A stretch of DNA of 5,840 nucleotides, taken from Bifidobacterium breve. Lineage in GTDB: Bacteria; Actinomycetota; Actinomycetes; S36-B12. The position numbers and the translations under genes are program-made. The stretch is taken from positions 1-5,840 of the forward strand of contig CAMDKJ010000115.1 in the NCBI GenBank assembly GCA_945900705.1, written 5' to 3'. This document shows positions 1 to 5,666 of the stretch, one piece after another (the stretch's first letter is position 1; every line of letters starts with the position of its first letter). Below the pieces are notes generated by a model, which was not told the DNA's origin, did no database searches, and saw nothing but the letters and a program-made list of their open reading frames with translations.

Positions 1-341
1 TCGGCCCCTAGGTTACGCCCGTATCCCTGGTAGGCGACCGAAGAATCCAGATACCGATCACACACCACTACCGCTCCACGATCAAGGGCGGGACGAATAA
101 CGCGCGCCGCATGCTCACCACGTGATGCAGCAAATAAGAGCGCCTCTGATCTTGCGTCAAGACCGGTGAACTCCGGACTCAAGACGATATTTCGCATAGC
201 CTCCGAAGCCGGAGTGCCACCGGGTTCACGGGTGCGCACAACTTCGTGACCACTTGCTATGAGGTGCTCAGCGAGCAGCCGCTCCTGCGTTGATTTGCCG
301 GCGCCCTCGCCGCCCTCAAACGCAATGAACACGCCGGGCAT
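1..341 (-). CDS. tmk: Thymidylate kinase (dTMP kinase), N-terminal part; gene runs off the left edge
   Basis: The visible 113 codons encode the N-terminal half of a cytoplasmic dTMP kinase, which transfers phosphate from ATP to dTMP to give dTDP on the way to dTTP. The start is ATG at 341. Residues 8-18 (FEGGEGAGKST) are the Walker A P-loop, TREPGG follows at 37-42, an Arg in the substrate-binding region at about 74 (AASRGEH), and the family's DRY motif is at D95-R96-Y97 followed by DSSVAYQG. The P-loop has no basic residue between its glycines, as in the E. coli-type enzymes, which carry the basic residue in the LID instead. The LID and C-terminal half lie outside the window, so this cannot be confirmed, nor can a fusion be excluded. 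The family is usually about 205-215 residues. The start is fixed by GAGGT just upstream and by its position two bases after the topA stop, which implies a shared transcript. Identification is firm; completeness is unknown. Confidence 0.96.
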   Translation of the reverse strand, partial: MPGVFIAFEGGEGAGKSTQERLLAEHLIASGHEVVRTREPGGTPASEAMRNIVLSPEFTGLDARSEALLFAASRGEHAARVIRPALDRGAVVVCDRYLDSSVAYQGYGRNLGA

Positions 342-350
342 GACTACCTC
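342..350 (-). promoter_or_regulatory. tmk ribosome-binding site overlapping the topA stop codon
   Basis: On the minus strand the sequence reads GAGGTAGTC immediately before the tmk ATG. The GAGG core is five bases from the start codon, and the topA stop TAG lies inside this element. A ribosome terminating on topA therefore sits on the tmk initiation region, the usual arrangement for translational coupling. The overlap is seen directly; the coupling is inferred. Confidence 0.75.
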
Positions 351-3049
351 GAACCAGCCGGAGCTAAAGCTGCGCGCTTGACCGCTTTCTTGTTGGGTTT
401 CTTCGCGGTGCGCTTGGTAGCCGCTTTCTTCGCGGCTTTGCTCGTACCCTTCTTCACCACACGCTTAGTGGTTTTCTTGACTCCACCATCTAGGGAAATG
501 CGCGAACGGCGCTCAGACAGCAGATCACTGGCCCTATCGACCGAGATGGTTGTCGGGTCATCAGCCGTACGAAGAGAGGCATTGGTCTCACCGTCGGTGA
601 CATAGAGTCCAAATCGGCCTTCGCGAACCACGATCGGTTTACCGGTGGTCGGGTCATTACCAACTTCGCGGATTGGCGCAGCAGCTTGACCCCTACCCCT
701 CCGCTGTTTCGGTTGGGCGTACAGGGCAAGTGCTTCATCCAAGGTGACGGTGAAGATCTCGGCTTCATTCGCCAGCGATCTGGAGTCCGCCCCGCGCATG
801 AGGTAGGGACCGTAGCGACCATTTTGCGCCGTGATGTCTTCGCTGGTCGCGGTATCGACACCAACTACTCGAGGCAGGCTCAAAAGGCGCAACGCATCCT
901 CGAGGCTCACGGTGTCAAGGGTCATGTCAGAGAACAGTGAGGCCGTGCGCGGCTTCGCCGACTTCGGTGAACCCTCCGGCAATATTTCGGTGAAGTAGGG
1001 TCCGTAGCGCCCGGTCTTAGCCACGATGTCTAACCCGGTATCGGGATCAACCCCAAGGTCTCGATCACCCGACGGCATGGCCAGTAGCTCATCGGCTTTC
1101 GCCGCCGTTAGCTCATCCGGTGCTAACCCGATCGGGATATTCGCCCGCTCCTCACCGCGTTCAACATATGCCCCGAAGCGCCCAACACGAAGGGTGGCGT
1201 CGGTGCCGTCAATTGGGCTGGTTGCAATTTCGCGCGCATCGATGGCCGAGAGATCTTCTGTTAGTGGCTTTATGCCCGGGAATGGCCCGGAAACACTTTG
1301 CCCGCCGCGCCAAAATGCCTCTAGCTGTTGAACTCGATCTGACTCACCGTTGGCGATGAGGTCGAGCACTTCTTCCATATTGGCGGTGAACTGATAATCA
1401 ACCAATGCTTCAAAGTGCTCTTCGAGTAGCCGAACCACCGAGAATGCGGTGAAGCTGGGCACTAGGGCTGAGCCCTTCTTCCAGACATAGCCACGATCAA
1501 TGATCGTCGACATAATTGATGCGTATGTAGATGGACGACCAATGCCTAGCTCTTCTAGCCGTTGCACGAGCTTTGCTTCAGTGAAGCGCGGCGGCGGATT
1601 GGTGTTATGGGAGGAAGCATCCAACTTAGTTGCCTTGATGCTCTGGCCCTCGGCCATGCTTGGCAGTTCGCGCTCGCTGTCATCCTCATTTGTATCGTCA
1701 GCCATATCTTTAAGTGCCGCGTAGAAGCCGGGGAAGACAACAACGGTGCCGGATGCGGTGAACTCTGCATCGCTACCAGTTATGCTGGCTGCACCGAACT
1801 TGACCGTGGTGGTTGCCACTTTGGCATTGACCATCTGTGATGCAACGGTGCGCTTCCAAATTAGGTCGTACAGGGCAAACTCATCTGCATTTAGTTCGCC
1901 CGATACTTCACCGGGGGTGCGGAAAGAGTCGCCGGACGGGCGGACCGCCTCATGGGCTTCCTGCGCGTTCTTGACCTTGCTTGAGTATTTACGCGGTGCG
2001 TTTGGCACATATTCGGCGCCGTACAACTCGCGGGCTTGATCACGTGCCGCTTTTATTGCCTGATCCGAAAGGTGCACGGAGTCGGTTCGCATGTAGGTGA
2101 TGAATCCGTTTTCGTAAAGGCTTTGCGCAATTCGCATCGTGCGTTGGGCACCCCAGCGCAGCCGGTTAGACGCCTCCTGCTGCAATGTCGATGTAATAAA
2201 AGGCGCCTTAGGCGAACGCTCACTTGGCTTTTGAACCACCGAGCGCACCGTGAATGTGGCATCCGCCAAGCCGGTAACTAATTCCTGAGCGGCCTTTTGA
2301 TCGAGCAGGATTAAGTCTTTGGTCTTCAGGGCGCCGAGTTCATCGAAGTCGCGCCCGGCTGCGACACGCACCCCATCAACGCTGGTTAACTTCGCGTCAA
2401 AGTCACCCGGGGTGAAAGTGCCCTCAATATCCCAATACCCGGCTGAGCGGAATGCGATGCGCTCGCGTTCACGGTCAACGACGAGTCGCACCGCGATCGA
2501 CTGCACCCGGCCCGCCGACTTTGCGTCACGGCCGATCTTCTTCCAGAGCACTTCAGAAACCGGGTAACCATACAGGCGATCAACGATGCGGCGGGTCTCC
2601 TGGGCCTCAACCAAGGCCATATCAAGGTCACGGGGATTTGCCACCGCCTCGCGGATCGCCTCCGGGGTGATCTCGTTGAACACCATGCGATGAAAGGGCA
2701 CCTTTGGCCTAAGTACTTCGAGTAGATGCCAGGAGATGGCTTCACCCTCGCGATCCTCGTCAGTTGCGAGCAGGAGTTCATCGCAATCCTTCAGCGCGCG
2801 CTTCAGTTCGCTGATCGTGGCCTTTTTGGAGTCATGAACTACATAGACCGGTTGGAACTCATCGTCGACATTGACGGCGAGCTTGGCCCAAGGCTTCTTG
2901 CGGTCGGCTTCGGGTAACTGGGAGGCCTTAGACGCCAGGTCGCGGATATGGCCCACCGAGGCCATGACGGTATAGCCGTCGCCAAGGTAGCCGGCGATCT
3001 TCTTCGCCTTCGCTGGTGATTCAACGATCACCAAGGTTTTGCCCGACAC
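344..3049 (-). CDS. topA: DNA topoisomerase I (type IA), zinc-finger-less actinobacterial form with lysine-rich tail
   Basis: This enzyme relaxes negatively supercoiled DNA by Mg2+-dependent cleavage of one strand, strand passage and resealing. Numbering is from GTG 3049 (901 aa). The N-terminal Toprim domain opens with LVIVESPAKAKKI (6-18, E10) and carries the metal-binding DxDxE in TDEDREGE (D97, D99, E101). The cleavage domain has SAGRVQS (178-184), catalytic Y319 with R321 in FITYMRTDS, and H366 in QEAHEAVRPS. The C-terminal part has four topoisomerase repeat signatures of the type G-R-[FY]-G-x-Y, at about 623, 680, 744 and 811. It ends in a tail with 17 Lys/Arg among residues 858-892. 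The only cysteine is near residue 89, so the zinc fingers of the E. coli enzyme are absent, as in mycobacterial TopA. The reading frame is open from GTG 3076 (910 aa), but the GTG at 3049 has a better Shine-Dalgarno sequence and is preferred. The gene follows hppA after hairpins and precedes tmk by two bases. The family assignment is certain; the start is moderately sure. Confidence 0.97.
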   Translation of the reverse strand: MSGKTLVIVESPAKAKKIAGYLGDGYTVMASVGHIRDLASKASQLPEADRKKPWAKLAVNVDDEFQPVYVVHDSKKATISELKRALKDCDELLLATDEDREGEAISWHLLEVLRPKVPFHRMVFNEITPEAIREAVANPRDLDMALVEAQETRRIVDRLYGYPVSEVLWKKIGRDAKSAGRVQSIAVRLVVDRERERIAFRSAGYWDIEGTFTPGDFDAKLTSVDGVRVAAGRDFDELGALKTKDLILLDQKAAQELVTGLADATFTVRSVVQKPSERSPKAPFITSTLQQEASNRLRWGAQRTMRIAQSLYENGFITYMRTDSVHLSDQAIKAARDQARELYGAEYVPNAPRKYSSKVKNAQEAHEAVRPSGDSFRTPGEVSGELNADEFALYDLIWKRTVASQMVNAKVATTTVKFGAASITGSDAEFTASGTVVVFPGFYAALKDMADDTNEDDSERELPSMAEGQSIKATKLDASSHNTNPPPRFTEAKLVQRLEELGIGRPSTYASIMSTIIDRGYVWKKGSALVPSFTAFSVVRLLEEHFEALVDYQFTANMEEVLDLIANGESDRVQQLEAFWRGGQSVSGPFPGIKPLTEDLSAIDAREIATSPIDGTDATLRVGRFGAYVERGEERANIPIGLAPDELTAAKADELLAMPSGDRDLGVDPDTGLDIVAKTGRYGPYFTEILPEGSPKSAKPRTASLFSDMTLDTVSLEDALRLLSLPRVVGVDTATSEDITAQNGRYGPYLMRGADSRSLANEAEIFTVTLDEALALYAQPKQRRGRGQAAAPIREVGNDPTTGKPIVVREGRFGLYVTDGETNASLRTADDPTTISVDRASDLLSERRSRISLDGGVKKTTKRVVKKGTSKAAKKAATKRTAKKPNKKAVKRAALAPAGSR
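374..478 (-). other. Lys/Ala-rich basic C-terminal tail of TopA
   Basis: These 35 codons contain 17 Lys or Arg, arranged mainly as KK or KR pairs separated by Ala, Thr and Val, after the last topoisomerase repeat. The composition resembles the H1-like tails of actinobacterial TopA, which in mycobacteria are reported to bind DNA and RNA polymerase and support processivity. Here that role is inferred from composition and position. Imperfect nucleotide repeats (ccgctttctt at 382-391 and 421-430) follow from the repeated Lys/Ala codons. Confidence 0.8.
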
Positions 3050-3054
3050 GTTTA

Positions 3055-3061
3055 CCCTTTC
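3055..3061 (-). promoter_or_regulatory. Shine-Dalgarno sequence for the preferred topA start at 3049
   Basis: The minus strand reads GAAAGGG, then TAAAC, then GTG at 3049. This is a purine-rich ribosome site with ordinary spacing. The upstream alternative GTG at 3076 has only AGG within a GC-rich context. Starting at 3049 also places the Toprim strand (LVIVES) at residue 6, as in most bacterial TopA proteins. Confidence 0.6.
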
Positions 3062-3070
3062 TTGCCCATC

Positions 3071-3084
3071 GGCCACCGGTGGCC
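3071..3084 (-). promoter_or_regulatory. 14-bp perfect palindrome in the topA leader, possible operator or hairpin
   Basis: The sequence GGCCACCGGTGGCC is identical on both strands. It lies just downstream of the candidate topA -10 element and overlaps the alternative GTG start at 3076. As DNA it could be a dimer-binding site; as RNA it could fold into a 5-bp stem with a CCGG loop near the 5' end of the message. The symmetry is seen directly; any regulatory role is inference, and such GC palindromes also occur by chance. Confidence 0.35.
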
Positions 3085-3091
3085 TGGCCGG

Positions 3092-3122
3092 AGTCTGACG
3101 CTAAGCCAGCCCCTGCTGTCAA
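3092..3122 (-). promoter_or_regulatory. Candidate topA-tmk promoter
   Basis: On the minus strand a perfect TTGACA -35 hexamer (3122-3117) is followed after 19 bases by CAGACT (3097-3092), which keeps the A and final T of the -10 consensus. The predicted transcription start is near 3085, giving a leader of roughly 35 bases to GTG 3049. This would place the palindrome and Shine-Dalgarno sequence in the leader and fits the shorter topA start. The 19-base spacer is long and the -10 is weak, so the call rests mainly on the -35 and its location after the hairpins. Confidence 0.45.
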
Positions 3123-3137
3123 ATCCATCCGGCCCCA

Positions 3138-3154
3138 CCCAGTGGCTCACTGGG
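3138..3154 (-). terminator. Third intergenic hairpin (7-bp stem)
   Basis: The arms CCCAGTG (3138-3144) and CACTGGG (3148-3154) are exactly complementary around a 3-base loop. It is the last of three hairpins passed by transcription leaving hppA and lies about 15 bases before the topA -35. No T-run follows it. It may contribute to a multi-hairpin terminator or be an independent RNA structure. Confidence 0.4.
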
Positions 3155-3158
3155 CCCT

Positions 3159-3180
3159 CACTCCCCCCTTCGGGGGAGTG
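3159..3180 (-). terminator. Second intergenic hairpin (9-bp stem, 4-base loop)
   Basis: The arms CACTCCCCC (3159-3167) and GGGGGAGTG (3172-3180) are perfectly complementary around a 4-base loop. It lies six bases beyond the first hairpin in the direction of hppA transcription. No U-tract follows, which is common for actinobacterial terminator candidates. Its stability and place make a termination or 3'-end protection role likely. Confidence 0.55.
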
Positions 3181-3186
3181 AAACGA

Positions 3187-3222
3187 GCCGCCCTGCGTCC
3201 GGATATCGGAACACAGGGCGGC
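3187..3222 (-). terminator. Probable hppA terminator (9-bp GC stem)
   Basis: The arms GCCGCCCTG (3187-3195) and CAGGGCGGC (3214-3222) are fully complementary, with an 18-base interior that can form a further short TCCG/CGGA stem. The hairpin begins 33 bases after the hppA stop codon. On the minus strand it is followed by TCGTTTC, a short and imperfect T-rich stretch. Position directly after a gene end and the strong stem support intrinsic termination. Confidence 0.7.
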
Positions 3223-3255
3223 CAGGTGGATCTATTTCCTAACTGTCCCTCCAGC

Positions 3256-5577
3256 TCAACCGGCAATTGCCGCTTGGTCGCCGACCGCGATTGGTCGTCG
3301 CTTGGAGATAACCACCGAGACAATGACGATGGCTGCAGCAACTACCGCGATCGACCAGCGCAGGGTGGTATTCGCACCGGCACCAAGTGACATGGTCACG
3401 ATGGCCGGAGCAATCAACAATGCGACCAGGTTCATGACCTTGATCAACGGGTTGATGGCTGGGCCGGCGGTGTCCTTGAATGGATCACCAACGGTGTCGC
3501 CAACGACGGTCGCGGTATGGGCTTCTGAACCCTTGCCGCCAAAGTGCCCGTCTTCAACGTACTTCTTGGCGTTATCCCATGCCCCACCGGAGTTGGACAA
3601 GAACACCGCCATGAGCACACCGGTTGCGATGGTGCCCGCAAGATAGGCACCGAGCGCGCCAACACCAAGACCGAAACCAACGGCGATTGGGGTCAGCACC
3701 GCGAGCAAACCTGGGGTAACAAGCTCACGCAGCGAATCGCGCGTGACGATGTCAACGACCTTGGCGTACTCCGGCTTGGTCGTGCCTTCCATGATGCCCG
3801 GGATATCGCGGAACTGGCGGCGCACCTCGAAGATGACCGCACCAGCGGCACGCGATACCGCGTTGATGGCTAACCCGGAGAACAGGAAGACAACAGCGGC
3901 ACCGATGATCAAACCAACAAGGTTTGCCGGCGAAGCAACGTCAAGGACACCGAAGAACTGATAGCCCTCGGGAACAACGCGTCCCAAGCCATCGGCCAAG
4001 CTGCTCGGCTCCCAGCCGGTACTGATTGCCGCGGCAATAACTGTGTCGCGGAATGCCCCGAACAGTGCGGTCGCGGCCAACACTGCCGTTGCAATCGCGA
4101 TGCCCTTGGTGATGGCCTTGGTGGAGTTACCAATTGCATCAAGGCGCGTCAGCACCGCGGCACCTTCACCGTGGACGTCACCGGACATTTCAGCAATGCC
4201 CTGCGCATTGTCAGAAACCGGACCGAAGGTGTCCATCGAGACGATGACGCCAACTGTCGTGAGTAGGCCGGTGCCAGCAAGTGCGATGGCGAACAGGCTG
4301 AGCAGCACCACTCCGCCACCGAGCAAGAACGCACCGTAAACCGCAGCACCAATAAGCAGCGCCGAGTAGACGGCCGATTCGAGGCCGAGTGAAATACCCG
4401 AGAGGATCACTGTTGCCGGGCCGGTCAACGAGGTCTTGGCGACATCATCAACAGGGCGACGATTGGTCTCGGTGAAGTAAGCGGTGAGCTGCTGGATCAA
4501 GGCCGCAAGCGCGATACCAATAAACACCGCGCCGATTACGAAGACCCGTGGGTTAAGTGAGGCACCGGTCAGATCGGCGGCAATGCCACCAAGTGACTCG
4601 ATACCCGCCCAATCGCCTGGCACCCAGACGAACACCGCGACAACTACGAGTACCGCAGAGATTGCCGCAGAGATGAAGAATCCACGGTTGATGGCTGACA
4701 TGCCTGAACGATCATTGGCGCGCGGTGATACCGCGAAGATGCCGATGACCGCGGTGAGCACACCGATGGCCGGGATGATCAGTGGCAGTACGAGGCCGAG
4801 TTCACCGAAAGCTGCCTTACCCAAAATGAGTGCGGCGACCAAAGTCACGGCATAAGACTCGAAGAGGTCAGCTGCCATACCAGCGCAGTCACCGACGTTA
4901 TCGCCGACGTTATCGGCGATGGTTGCCGCGTTGCGGGGATCATCCTCAGGAATACCCTGCTCGACCTTGCCGACGAGGTCAGCGCCGACGTCAGCGGCCT
5001 TGGTGAAGATACCGCCGCCGACCCTCATGAACATGGCGAGCAGTGCGGCGCCGAAACCGAAGCCCTCGAGTACCTTGGGTGCTTCACCTTTATATACAAG
5101 CACCACGAGAGCTGCGCCAAACAGGCCCAGGCCCACCGTGAACATGCCTGCGACACCGCCGGTGCGGAAAGCGATCTTCATGGCCTTCTGCTCACCGCCA
5201 GCGTCGTTGGCGGCAGCGGCAACGCGCACGTTACCGCGCACCGCCAGCCACATGCCGATGTAGCCGGTGGTGCCGGAGAACACCGCACCCACCAAGAAGA
5301 AGATGCTTCGGCCAATGCGCTCGCTGGTGGTCTCGGCCGGGAGCAAGAACAGTACGAAAAAGACGATTACCGCGAAAATGGCGAGGGTTTTGAACTGCCG
5401 AGTGAGATAAGCAGAGGCACCTTCTTGGATCGCGCCGGCGATCTCCTTCATGCGATCGGTGCCTTCACTGGCCGCCAGCACCTGGCGGACGAGGACGGCC
5501 GCGACGCACAGGGCGGCTAACGCGATGACAGCAACGATGACAACGAGGGTCATGTTGGTGCCGGATAACTCAATCAT
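3256..5577 (-). CDS. hppA: Membrane-bound proton-translocating pyrophosphatase, K+-independent type
   Basis: This integral membrane enzyme hydrolyses pyrophosphate and uses the energy to export protons. The 773-residue product matches the usual length of the family (Streptomyces homologue near 790) and has about 16 hydrophobic segments, the first at roughly 9-32. Substrate and Mg2+ ligands are visible in DVGADLVGK (197-204 region), EQGIPEDDPRN (206-216), the DNVGDNVGDCAG signature (222-233), SDNAQGIAEM (455-464), and C-terminal blocks SNSGGAWDNAKKYVE (661-675) and GDTVGDPFKDTAGP (693-706). In GNSTKAITKG (483-492), Lys487 and Thr490 occupy the positions that distinguish K+-independent proton pumps from K+-dependent enzymes (Ala and Gly/Ala there). 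Glu240 in FESY is at the usual carboxylate position of transmembrane segment 6. The start is ATG 5577 with AGGAG (5586-5582) four bases upstream; the next Met at codon 9 lacks such a site. The gene lies 89 bases after the STAS gene and is followed by a hairpin. No damage is seen. Confidence 0.97.
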   Translation of the reverse strand: MIELSGTNMTLVVIVAVIALAALCVAAVLVRQVLAASEGTDRMKEIAGAIQEGASAYLTRQFKTLAIFAVIVFFVLFLLPAETTSERIGRSIFFLVGAVFSGTTGYIGMWLAVRGNVRVAAAANDAGGEQKAMKIAFRTGGVAGMFTVGLGLFGAALVVLVYKGEAPKVLEGFGFGAALLAMFMRVGGGIFTKAADVGADLVGKVEQGIPEDDPRNAATIADNVGDNVGDCAGMAADLFESYAVTLVAALILGKAAFGELGLVLPLIIPAIGVLTAVIGIFAVSPRANDRSGMSAINRGFFISAAISAVLVVVAVFVWVPGDWAGIESLGGIAADLTGASLNPRVFVIGAVFIGIALAALIQQLTAYFTETNRRPVDDVAKTSLTGPATVILSGISLGLESAVYSALLIGAAVYGAFLLGGGVVLLSLFAIALAGTGLLTTVGVIVSMDTFGPVSDNAQGIAEMSGDVHGEGAAVLTRLDAIGNSTKAITKGIAIATAVLAATALFGAFRDTVIAAAISTGWEPSSLADGLGRVVPEGYQFFGVLDVASPANLVGLIIGAAVVFLFSGLAINAVSRAAGAVIFEVRRQFRDIPGIMEGTTKPEYAKVVDIVTRDSLRELVTPGLLAVLTPIAVGFGLGVGALGAYLAGTIATGVLMAVFLSNSGGAWDNAKKYVEDGHFGGKGSEAHTATVVGDTVGDPFKDTAGPAINPLIKVMNLVALLIAPAIVTMSLGAGANTTLRWSIAVVAAAIVIVSVVISKRRPIAVGDQAAIAG

Positions 5578-5623
5578 GGGTCTCCTGACCTACCGGGACA
5601 ACGCGGACATAGATAGCCAGCGG

Positions 5624-5629
5624 AGTCTA
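5624..5629 (-). promoter_or_regulatory. Possible hppA -10 element
   Basis: The minus strand reads TAGACT, which fits the TANNNT -10 pattern common in actinobacteria, 46 bases upstream of the hppA ATG. No convincing -35 hexamer is present at 16-19 bases, so it would depend on an activator or alternative sigma factor, or be spurious. The adjoining sequence AGACTCCG recurs in the candidate topA promoter. No hairpin separates hppA from the STAS gene, so read-through is also possible. The rest of this 89-base gap contains no gene I can support. Confidence 0.3.
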
Positions 5630-5666
5630 CGCAGGGGGTATCCCACCGGGGCGAACAGGTGCAATA

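Noticed and set aside
374..478. Repeated ttcttcgcgg-like units suggesting a short repeat array
   Set aside because: The units are irregular in spacing and are explained by recurring Lys and Ala codons in the TopA tail; they are not CRISPR-like.
3147..3341. Minus-strand 64-codon frame beginning inside hppA and ending in the hairpin region
   Set aside because: It lies largely out of frame within the hppA 3' end and through the terminator hairpin. The product shows no family features and the frame has no convincing ribosome site.
3016..3390. Plus-strand open frame of 124 codons across the hppA-topA intergenic region
   Set aside because: It overlaps the 5' end of topA and the 3' end of hppA in antisense, runs through all three hairpins, and is rich in Pro, Arg and Ser with no recognisable domain. 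It looks like chance openness in GC-rich DNA.
4484..4855. Plus-strand frame of 123 codons antisense to hppA (others lie at 3302-3646, 4043-4339 and 4919-5263)
   Set aside because: These read Ala/Ser/Thr/Pro-rich low-complexity products that mirror the codon bias of the pyrophosphatase on the other strand.
4892..4915. Exact tandem 12-bp repeat (ccgacgttatcg twice)
   Set aside because: It encodes the repeated DNVG-DNVG of the catalytic motif, which is conserved at protein level across pyrophosphatases. It is not an independent DNA repeat.
5590..5610. Six-codon leader-like frame (MSALSR) ending 12 bases before the hppA ATG
   Set aside because: It has no ribosome site of its own and no regulatory codon run or attenuator structure, so it is likely chance.
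5631..5655. Possible GGG/CCC inverted repeat upstream of hppA
   Set aside because: The stem is only about three to four G-C pairs and no better than expected in GC-rich DNA, so I did not call it a terminator for the STAS gene.
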